Both the position numbers and the translations under genes were made by a program. Of a stretch of 6,502 bases of DNA, positions 1 through 4,774 are shown in pieces; the stretch's first letter is position 1, and the number at the start of each line of letters is the position of its first letter. The notes beneath the pieces were generated by a model that worked only from the letters and a program-made list of their open reading frames with translations, had not been told where the DNA came from and did no database searches. The stretch spans positions 1 to 6,502 of the forward strand of contig JAUYDJ010000036.1 of assembly GCA_030690025.1 (NCBI GenBank), written 5' to 3'. The stretch comes from Chloroflexota bacterium (GTDB lineage: Bacteria; Chloroflexota; Dehalococcoidia; Dehalococcoidales; JAUYDJ01).

Positions 1-705
1 GGGCAAGGCACACAATCAACTGGGCAACCGGGCGGCCAACTGAAACTGGATACCACAAGTTTGTTCAACTACGAGGTATCCGATATCACTCGAGTGGTCG
101 GCAATGCGCTTCCCCCGTGGTATTCGGGCGAATACAACAGCCACCAGTTGAGTGTGACTGGCGGTACCCCGCCGTACGGGTGGAAGTACAAGAACGCCGT
201 GTCGGGATCCGTTAGCCCAACCATACAGACGTCGGGGATAACCTTTGGAGGCGGGGGCTTGGTAGCAGGCACGGCTGACGAACTGCCATCATCGACTACT
301 TACCGCAAGCTCCTTGTGACGGCAATTGTGACGGACTCATCTCGCCCTGCGCTGTCGATTGAGATACCACTAAGCCTAGACATCATCGACAACAGAGCGG
401 CTATCGCACGTCAGGTTACTGAGCAGCATTTGCTAGAAGTAACTAAGATGGTCCAGAGGGCTATCGCAGCTGCAGGTGGAATGCCCCCTGGCGCCAGTCT
501 ATCGTTCTCGAATGCCATTATTGGTGAGCCGAAGAAAGTCGATGGCCCGCAATGGAGTGTGCCTACAGACTTCAAGCTAACAGTGACCGTAAGCGTGCCC
601 GGATTCTCAACATCAGTCGGCGGTTACGCCAAGATTGAGGTGGTTGTGGATGTGAAGAAAAAGTCAGTACTTGATGCGAAGCTTATCGAATATAAGATAG
701 GCTGA
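1..705 (+). CDS. Partial (5' end missing) Ig-like-domain protein, probably extracellular
   Basis: The frame is open from the first base to a TGA at 703-705, giving at least 234 codons. The TTG at 61 is not a convincing start, so the gene very probably begins left of the window. The visible N-terminal part is rich in Gly, Gln and Thr. It is followed by a stretch containing TGGTPPYGWK, then a 'GLVAGT' turn and alternating hydrophobic strands (KLLVTAIVTDSS, LSIEIPLSLDII). This resembles the putative-Ig (He_PIG-like) beta-sandwich repeats of secreted or surface proteins, where 'GGTPPYxW...GxxxGTP' is typical. The last 110 residues or so contain a short helix-like segment (ARQVTEQHLLEVTKMVQRAIAA) and more beta-like sequence ending in a lysine-rich patch; I do not recognise that part. 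The signal peptide and any anchor are outside the window. The Ig-like call is moderately sure; the function is unknown. Confidence 0.6.
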   Translation, partial: GQGTQSTGQPGGQLKLDTTSLFNYEVSDITRVVGNALPPWYSGEYNSHQLSVTGGTPPYGWKYKNAVSGSVSPTIQTSGITFGGGGLVAGTADELPSSTTYRKLLVTAIVTDSSRPALSIEIPLSLDIIDNRAAIARQVTEQHLLEVTKMVQRAIAAAGGMPPGASLSFSNAIIGEPKKVDGPQWSVPTDFKLTVTVSVPGFSTSVGGYAKIEVVVDVKKKSVLDAKLIEYKIG

Positions 706-717
706 CCGATTGAGGCA

Positions 718-746
718 AGCGTCACAGAACGTTGGCCTGTGTCGCT
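718..746 (+). terminator. Stem-loop just after the Ig-like gene, possible terminator
   Basis: Arms 718-727 and 737-746 pair as AGCGtCACAG / CTGTGtCGCT, nine base pairs with one T-T mismatch and a 9-nt loop. The structure begins 12 nt after the stop codon at 705, the usual place for a terminator. It is not followed by a real T-run (only CTAGGGGTTT), so intrinsic termination is unproven. It could instead be a 3'-end-stabilising hairpin. Confidence 0.4.
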
Positions 747-897
747 CTAGGGGTTTCGAGCATATCGTGGATGCCCGATTAATCGAGTTGGCCTCAAAAC
801 GCAAGACCGAACACGCTACCTGCTTCGTTGGCTATTTGTTTCCAATCCGGGAATTCGGAATCGACGCTTCATGTATGTACTAGACTATATACGGCTT

Positions 898-918
898 CTG
901 CTTCCACTTATGAAGCAG
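898..918. repeat. 7-bp inverted repeat spanning the stop of the minus-strand small ORF
   Basis: CTGCTTC (898-904) and GAAGCAG (912-918) are perfect inverted copies separated by 7 nt. On the minus strand the hairpin covers the end of the possible 37-residue ORF, including its TAA at 908-910. There is no T-run after it, so it is recorded as a stem-loop and not as a terminator. Confidence 0.4.
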
Positions 919-1021
919 CTGGGCTGTCTTCCAGCTTGTCTTTACCCATCAACTTCCAAGCAATGAAAGCCATTACCAACGCAACTAAGAAAATCCAGAG
1001 GCCAGTCCCAAACTGAACCAC
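908..1021 (-). CDS. Possible 37-residue single-pass membrane protein
   Basis: On the minus strand a short frame runs from GTG (1019-1021) to TAA (908-910). It reads VVQFGTGLWIFLVALVMAFI, then AWKLMGKDKLEDSPAAS. The first 20-odd residues form one clear hydrophobic helix, followed by a charged, polar tail starting with KLMGKDK. That is the layout of a small bitopic protein with a cytoplasmic C-terminus, or of the remaining last helix of a larger multi-helix anchor. AAGGA lies 12 nt upstream of the GTG, which is a weak spacing. A stronger AAGGAG lies further upstream but has no ATG, GTG or TTG in this frame at a suitable distance. The frame is open upstream to a TGA, so a 5'-truncated gene remnant is the main alternative. 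I do not recognise a family. The supporting evidence is the shape of the hydrophobic segment; the gene is not certain. Confidence 0.35.
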   Translation of the reverse strand: MVQFGTGLWIFLVALVMAFIAWKLMGKDKLEDSPAAS

Positions 1022-1213
1022 AACCTGCGCGTTTCCTTGGCAAGTTGTTATTCTTATTCTCCTTGATTCTAAGGCTGCTCACCTTGCTGGTGCATTTTGA
1101 AAATAGCGATTCGGTCAAAATTTGTCACAATAGAGACCCTCTTTTAGCAACAATCTGACGGTTTGTTACCTGCCTATCCCTCTCGCTTCGCCTCACCGAA
1201 ATTAACTGGTTCA

Positions 1214-1374
1214 ATCAGGCTTCCCTATTTCATTAATGAGGTCTATAATCAGAAGAGACTTCATTCGGTGCTTGGTTACCGCCCGCCAAATGAATTTGAG
1301 GAGGTACTGCTTATAATCAGGCGAGCAATGGATTACCCCGCCAGACCCTCCTAACCCTATCCGTCCAGTCATAG
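1214..1374 (+). pseudogene. Truncated, frameshifted IS3-family transposase (OrfB C-terminus)
   Basis: Codons at 1214-1312 encode IRLPYFINEVYNQKRLHSVL, then GYRPPNEFEEVLL. This matches the well-known end of the IS3-family OrfB integrase-like transposase, where a 'YFIxxVYNxKRLHSxLGYxPPxEFE' pattern follows the catalytic DDE core. The match then leaves frame: the next frame (1315-1371) reads NQASNGLPRQTLLTLSVQS and stops at TAG 1372-1374, a usual ending for this group. A frameshift therefore lies near 1311-1317. Everything upstream of about 1214 (OrfA, the helix-turn-helix, and the DDE catalytic core) is absent or unrecognisable. This is a dead remnant of roughly the last 50 codons. Family identity comes from recalled motif patterns and is fairly sure. 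Confidence 0.8.
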
Positions 1375-1386
1375 GGGGGCAGTCCA
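1362..1386. mobile_element. Right terminal inverted repeat of the IS3-family (IS150-like) remnant
   Basis: Read on the minus strand from 1386, the sequence begins TGGACTGCCCCC and continues to an AT-containing stretch ending in CTGGACG. IS150-group members of the IS3 family have terminal repeats of the form TGnACTGnnCCC...GTTGGAC. The repeat overlaps the transposase stop codon, as is normal for the right end of these elements. No matching left repeat was found in the window, so the element is 5'-truncated and no target duplication can be assigned. Confidence 0.6.
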
Positions 1387-1461
1387 CGCCGAACAACCAT
1401 AGCCTATCTCGCTGAGGAAATCTTGAAGACCTCAATCCGTACTCCCTTTCTCAAGGCGAGC

Positions 1462-1486
1462 TTCCCAGCCAAGTTATTCCCAGCCA
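1462..1486. repeat. Two direct copies of TTCCCAGCCA, 15-bp period
   Basis: TTCCCAGCCA occurs at 1462-1471 and again at 1477-1486, separated by AGTTA. The sequence lies in the non-coding stretch between the IS remnant and the operon promoter. No function can be assigned from the sequence. Confidence 0.5.
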
Positions 1487-1678
1487 GGATGCAACATCTT
1501 TGGGACCTAAAATGGGGTGTTTTTGGCGTAAACACAGGCTATTATCCTGTATCCCGAATCTGACACGGGGGTAATATAAAATCAAAAGGTATGACTGAAT
1601 AAAGGCACGACACTTGCTGAAACGAGTATGCGTGCGAAAGATTCGTATAGACATCAGATAATCCCCCGCCATCGGATG

Positions 1679-1710
1679 GACTCTGCTGCCAGAGTCACCC
1701 CTCTTGGGTG
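1679..1710. repeat. Two adjacent short hairpins upstream of the operon promoter
   Basis: GACTCTG (1679-1685) pairs with CAGAGTC (1690-1696) around a 4-nt loop. Immediately after it, CACCC (1696-1700) pairs with GGGTG (1706-1710) around CTCTT, so the two stems share base 1696 and are partly alternative. They lie 32 nt before the -35 box, so they would not be in the transcript from that promoter. They could end or modulate read-through from upstream, or be a protein-binding palindrome. No T-run follows. Confidence 0.4.
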
Positions 1711-1741
1711 CTTCGACCTACTGGGCATTTTCGCTAACATA

Positions 1742-1770
1742 TTGACAAGCATTAATTAGAACTGCATAAT
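1742..1770 (+). promoter_or_regulatory. Near-consensus sigma-70-type promoter of the nuo/met operon
   Basis: The -35 box TTGACA (1742-1747) is a perfect consensus. The -10 box CATAAT (1765-1770) matches five of six bases, and the spacer is exactly 17 bp. Transcription would be expected to start near 1776-1778, leaving a 5' leader of about 22 nt before the ATG at 1799. That leader contains AGG at 1788-1790 as a modest ribosome binding site, 8 nt from the start. A TAATTAG repeat lies across the spacer and -10 region. The position just ahead of six tightly packed genes supports it as the main operon promoter. Confidence 0.75.
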
Positions 1771-1773
1771 TAG
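1753..1773. promoter_or_regulatory. Direct TAATTAG repeat overlapping the -10 region, possible operator
   Basis: TAATTAG occurs at 1753-1759 and 1767-1773, 14 bp start to start. The first copy lies in the promoter spacer and the second overlaps the -10 box. A regulator bound here would be placed to block RNA polymerase. The region is AT-rich, so a chance repeat is possible. Confidence 0.3.
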
Positions 1774-1798
1774 CAATTACTACTATCAGGTTACGGTT

Positions 1799-2476
1799 AT
1801 GGATGAGATAAGAGTGACCATCGATGGCAAACAGCTGAGCGGTCACCCGGGGATGACCATCCTGGAGCTTGCCCGGGAAAACGGCATCGATATCCCCACC
1901 CTGTGCTACCGGCCCGAGCTGTCCCTTCTCGGGGCGTGCCGGATTTGTGTGGTCGAGGTGGAAGGTTCAAGGACACTGGTCGGTTCCTGCCACACTCCAA
2001 TTACACCCGGGATGGTCATTCATACTCACTCTCCTAAAGTCCTCGAAACCCGTAAGGTCATCGTCGAGCTTTTGCTGGCCAGCCACTGCGGCGCCTGTTT
2101 CATGTGTGACAAAGCTAACATCTGCGAGCTGCGCCAGGTTGCCGCCGAGCTGGAAGTGGGACTGCCTCGATTTGAGATAAAGAAGCGCTACTACCCGATA
2201 GAGGATGTCAGCCCGTATATCGAGCGCAACCTGTCCAAGTGCGTTTTATGCCGCCGCTGTGTGCGCGCCTGCCGCCAAATCGCCAAGCGGGACCTTTTTG
2301 CCGTTGCCTACCGGGGTTTTGATGCCAAGGTAGTGGTGGACAGCGACCGCGCGCTGGACAAAGAGGCTTGCCGCGACTGTGACATCTGTATCTCATTTTG
2401 CCCCACCGGTGCCTTGAGCAAGCCGAGAAAATTGAGCGAAGAGAAGAAAGGCAAACCGCTGGTTATTACCAGTTGA
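1799..2476 (+). CDS. NuoG/HoxU-like iron-sulfur electron-transfer subunit
   Basis: This 225-residue protein matches the N-terminal electron-wiring part of NuoG, HoxU and NAD(P)-linked Fe-Fe hydrogenase subunits. It has three parts. A plant-type 2Fe-2S ferredoxin fold comes first, with C36, C47, C50 and C64. Next is the His-Cys cluster motif H96-x3-C100-x2-C103-x5-C109. Last is a double 4Fe-4S ferredoxin domain with C148/C151/C154/C158 and C191/C194/C197/C201. It ends soon afterwards, with neither the hydrogenase H-cluster domain nor a molybdopterin domain, so it is a stand-alone relay about the size of HoxU. The ATG at 1799 is the first gene start after the promoter, and the ferredoxin strand (DEIRVTIDG) begins immediately, which supports it. 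It is the first gene of the operon and likely passes electrons from the NuoF-like flavoprotein to the MetV/MetF reductase or another partner. The family is sure; the partner is inferred. Confidence 0.9.
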   Translation: MDEIRVTIDGKQLSGHPGMTILELARENGIDIPTLCYRPELSLLGACRICVVEVEGSRTLVGSCHTPITPGMVIHTHSPKVLETRKVIVELLLASHCGACFMCDKANICELRQVAAELEVGLPRFEIKKRYYPIEDVSPYIERNLSKCVLCRRCVRACRQIAKRDLFAVAYRGFDAKVVVDSDRALDKEACRDCDICISFCPTGALSKPRKLSEEKKGKPLVITS

Positions 2477-2484
2477 GCACGGAG

Positions 2485-2910
2485 ATGAGCAAAGTTGCGA
2501 CTAACCCGGAAAATCTGCTGGCGCGGTTGAAACAGGCCCAGGACCGGCTGGGCTACCTGCCCGAAGAGTGCCTCGCCGAGGTAGCCCGGTCTTTGAATAT
2601 GCCCCTGAGCGAAGTATACGGCGTGGCCACCTTCTACTCCTTCCTGTCCACCCGGCCGCTGGGCAGGAATGTCATCCGGGTCTGTAAGAGCCTGCCCTGC
2701 TACCTCAAGAATTCCCGGATGATAGTGGAAAGCATTGAGGATAAGCTGGGGATAAGGCCAGGGGGGACTACCCCCGATGGCAGGTTCTCCCTGGCTCTGG
2801 TCAACTGCATTGGCGCGTGTGATATCGCCCCGGCCATGCTCATTAACCATGATGTCCACGGTGACCTGACTCCAAGAAAGATATCCCGAATTTTGCAGTC
2901 TTACGAATAG
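2485..2910 (+). CDS. nuoE: NuoE/HoxE-like 2Fe-2S subunit
   Basis: This 141-residue protein is the thioredoxin-fold 2Fe-2S subunit of NADH dehydrogenase modules. An N-terminal helical part (LLARLKQAQDRLGYLPEECL, then AEVARSLNMPLSEVYGVATFYSF) is characteristic of NuoE. It is followed by the ligand set C67-x4-C72 and C108-x3-C112 (VCKSLPC, CIGACD). The frame is open further upstream to an ATG at 2398, but that would overlap the preceding gene by 79 nt and add an unrelated tail. ATG 2485, 8 nt after the previous stop, gives the usual N-terminus. A TTG at 2473, overlapping that stop, is the alternative. The ribosome binding site is poor: GGAG abuts the ATG and GAG lies 7 nt away, so translation may depend on coupling to the upstream gene. 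The subunit normally docks on NuoF and carries the off-path 2Fe-2S cluster. Confidence 0.9.
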   Translation: MSKVATNPENLLARLKQAQDRLGYLPEECLAEVARSLNMPLSEVYGVATFYSFLSTRPLGRNVIRVCKSLPCYLKNSRMIVESIEDKLGIRPGGTTPDGRFSLALVNCIGACDIAPAMLINHDVHGDLTPRKISRILQSYE

Positions 2911-2920
2911 AGGACTACTT

Positions 2921-4126
2921 ATGCCAGAGAAACGGATAGTGTTGAAGAACTGCGGGGTCATCGACCCGAAGAATATCGCGACCTACCTGGCGGCGGATGG
3001 CCTTAAAGCCTGGCAAAAAGCCCGGCAGATGGCCCCGGAAAAGGTTATCGAAGAGGTGAAAGCCGCCGGGCTGAGGGGCCGCGGCGGGGCGGGATTTCCC
3101 TGCGGGCTTAAGTGGGAGCTGGCCCGAAAGTCCCCCGGCGATGAGAAATATGTTATCTGCAACGCCGATGAAGGTGAAATAGGGACGTTCAAGGACCGGT
3201 ATATCCTGGAAAACGACCCGTTCACCCTCATCGAGGGGATAGCCATTGCCGCCTATGCCGTCGGGGCTAAGCAGGCTTTCATCTACCTGCGGGCGGAATA
3301 CCATCACCTGCTTGACCTGCTCACCAGCGCCGTCAGCCAGTCCCACGAGCAAGGGCTGGAGGTGAATATCGAGATTCGTGAAGGCGCCGGCGCCTACGTT
3401 TGCGGCGAGGAGTCGGCGCTGATGGAGTCCATTGAGGGCGGGCGGGGTGAAGCACGTTACAAGCCCCCCTTCCCACCCAACCGCGGACTGTGGCAAAAGC
3501 CGACCATTATTAACAATGTTGAGACGCTGATGAATATCCCCCGGATTATCCTCAACGGCGCCGGCTGGTTTAGCCAGACCGGCACGGAGAAGAGCAAAGG
3601 CACCAAGGTCTTCTCGGTAAGTGGCGATGTCGCCCGCCCCGGCGTCTACGAGCTCATCCTGGGCAGCCCGCTGCGGGAGCTGGTGATAGATTTAGCCGGG
3701 GCGGAGAAGGTCAAGATGGTCCAGATAGGCGGTGCTACCGGCCGAATCGTCCCTTATACCATGATAGATACCCCCCTATCTTTTGAGACTATTCTCGGCG
3801 CCGGCAGCATTATTGTCTATGACGAAAGCCGAGATACCATCGATATTGTATATCGCACGCTAGAGTTTCTAGCCGAAGAGTCCTGCGGCAAGTGTTCCCC
3901 CTGCCGGGAAGGGACGGAGGCTATGGCTGAAATTCTGGCAAGATTTGACCGTGGGGAAGGTAGAGAGAAAGACATTAAGGTCCTGGAGGAGTTAGCCAGG
4001 GCGATGTCTATCTCCGCATTGTGCGGCCTGGGACAAGCGGCGCCGACTCCGGTGACGGACAGCCTGCAGTATTTCAGAGAAGATTATGCAAAGCGAATCA
4101 AGCAAGGTGGTAAAGTAAGATGTTAA
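2921..4126 (+). CDS. nuoF: NuoF-like NAD(P)H-oxidising flavoprotein (FMN, 4Fe-4S)
   Basis: The 401-residue product has the full NuoF core. The GRGGAGFPCGLKW loop at 53-65 and the GAGAYVCGEESALMESIEG segment at 155-173 build the FMN/NADH site. NADEGEIGTFKDR at 81-93 is the conserved acidic segment, and KPTIINNVETL at 193-203 is also typical. A C-terminal 4Fe-4S cluster uses C322, C325, C328 and C368 (SCGKCSPC, ALCGLG). The segment usually reads E-x-P-G; here it is EIG, with Ile for Pro. There is no N-terminal thioredoxin-like domain and no C-terminal ferredoxin domain as in HydB/HndC, so it is the minimal NuoF type. The start is supported by AGAGGA 6 nt before the ATG, 10 nt after nuoE. The last codons overlap metV by 7 nt (ATGTTAA), tying its translation to the reductase subunit. 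It probably oxidises NADH or NADPH; which one cannot be told. Confidence 0.92.
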   Translation: MPEKRIVLKNCGVIDPKNIATYLAADGLKAWQKARQMAPEKVIEEVKAAGLRGRGGAGFPCGLKWELARKSPGDEKYVICNADEGEIGTFKDRYILENDPFTLIEGIAIAAYAVGAKQAFIYLRAEYHHLLDLLTSAVSQSHEQGLEVNIEIREGAGAYVCGEESALMESIEGGRGEARYKPPFPPNRGLWQKPTIINNVETLMNIPRIILNGAGWFSQTGTEKSKGTKVFSVSGDVARPGVYELILGSPLRELVIDLAGAEKVKMVQIGGATGRIVPYTMIDTPLSFETILGAGSIIVYDESRDTIDIVYRTLEFLAEESCGKCSPCREGTEAMAEILARFDRGEGREKDIKVLEELARAMSISALCGLGQAAPTPVTDSLQYFREDYAKRIKQGGKVRC

Positions 4127-4773
4127 CCATTACCAGAGCAAAGCCGTGGGAAGAGGTTAGTGAGTACCTCAACCCGTGCCAGCGGGTCTACATTATCGGT
4201 TGCGGTACCTGCGCCACGATGCTGCATACCGGCGGTAAATCAGAAGTGCTGGCCATGAAAGACAGGCTCATCGCCGAAGGTAAAGAGGTTACCGGCTGGA
4301 TGGTAATCCCTACTGCCTGCGACTCCCTGACCAGGGATGCCTTAAATGAAAATGCTGAAGCGCTCAAAACCGCCGACTGCGTCCTGGTGATGTCCTGCGC
4401 CTTCGGGGTGCAGGCGGTCAGCCTCTACAGCAGCAAGCCGGTCTATCCCGCCCTGAACACCCTGTTCATCGGCAGGGAGGAAAGCCCGGGGCACTTTGTG
4501 GAGGTCTGTGCCCAGTGCGGCAGCTGTGTCCTGGCCCATACCGCCGGCATCTGCCCGCTGGTCAGGTGCGCCAAGAGCCTGCTCAACGGGCCATGCGGCG
4601 GCTCGGTGAAGGGGAAATGTGAAATCTCGCCGGATATCCCCTGCGCCTGGCAGCTGATAATTGACCGTCTGTCCACCCTGGGCCAGCTGAACCAGCTCGA
4701 AGAAATTGAGCCGCCCCGGGACTGGGGCACCAGCCACTCCGGTGGTCCCCGGAGGATTGTCATCGAGGGCTGA
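4120..4773 (+). CDS. metV: MetV-type methylene-tetrahydrofolate reductase iron-sulfur subunit
   Basis: The 217-residue protein belongs to the MTHFR C-terminal family (MetV), a partner subunit of MetF in acetogens. The hallmark is the C-terminal pattern CAQCGSC (C130, C133, C136), GICPLVRCAK (C145, C150), NGPCGGSVKGKCE (C159, C167) and CAW (C175), followed by an IIDRL helix. The N-terminal half adds CGTC (C28, C31) and C20, C67, C87 and C93, making 14 cysteines in all. In characterised acetogens MetV carries iron-sulfur centres and passes electrons to the MetF flavin, or links MetF to a Hdr/MvhD or RnfC2 module. Here its ATG overlaps the nuoF stop by 7 nt, which points to stoichiometric production with the NuoF module. 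It lacks the TIM barrel that binds folate; that is in the downstream metF. Cofactor content is inferred from the family and the cysteines. Confidence 0.88.
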   Translation: MLTITRAKPWEEVSEYLNPCQRVYIIGCGTCATMLHTGGKSEVLAMKDRLIAEGKEVTGWMVIPTACDSLTRDALNENAEALKTADCVLVMSCAFGVQAVSLYSSKPVYPALNTLFIGREESPGHFVEVCAQCGSCVLAHTAGICPLVRCAKSLLNGPCGGSVKGKCEISPDIPCAWQLIIDRLSTLGQLNQLEEIEPPRDWGTSHSGGPRRIVIEG

Positions 4774-4774
4774 T

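Larger units (their letters stand above)
1387..1741. other. Gene-free stretch between IS remnant and operon promoter
   Basis: I see no convincing gene on either strand here. A plus-strand frame that stays open from the transposase stop to TGA 1561-1563 lacks a plausible early start, and its translation is not recognised. The stretch holds the 15-bp-period direct repeat (1462-1486) and two adjacent hairpins (1679-1710). Confidence 0.5.

Noticed and set aside
710..797. TTGAGGC (710-716) and GCCTCAA (791-797) inverted pair
   Set aside because: Seven bases 74 nt apart are expected by chance; no mobile element features lie between them.
828..1016. Plus-strand 62-codon open frame
   Set aside because: The translation looks random, and the minus strand gives a much better membrane-helix pattern over the same bases.
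1375..1563. Plus-strand frame open from the transposase stop to TGA 1561, containing AYLAEEILKTSIRTPF
   Set aside because: There is no plausible start codon or ribosome binding site before an ATG at 1489, and no family is recognised.
1451..1672. Minus-strand 73-codon open frame upstream of the operon
   Set aside because: The composition is non-protein-like, there is no ribosome binding site, and it overlaps the direct repeat and non-coding DNA.
706..1798. CRISPR array, tRNA or rRNA in the gene-poor region
   Set aside because: There are no regularly spaced repeats, and I could see no cloverleaf or conserved rRNA segment.
2398..2484. Upstream extension of the NuoE-like protein to ATG 2398
   Set aside because: It would overlap the cluster-binding end of the preceding gene, and its 29 extra residues do not resemble any NuoE N-terminus.
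2760..2776. GGGGG...CCCCC stem-loop inside nuoE
   Set aside because: It encodes an ordinary PGGTTPDG turn, is in frame within a gene, and has no T-run.
2308..2961. Long open frame on the minus strand (217 codons) across the end of the NuoG-like gene and nuoE
   Set aside because: It lies antisense to two clearly identified genes, and its translation is a low-complexity shadow with no recognisable motif.
2915..3496. Minus-strand open frame of 193 codons opposite nuoF
   Set aside because: It is antisense to the conserved FMN/NADH-binding region, and GC-rich codon bias explains the absence of stops.
4706..4774. Upstream ATG for the histidine kinase
   Set aside because: It lies inside metV and adds a Pro/Gly-rich tail, whereas ATG 4775 has GAGGG at a proper distance.
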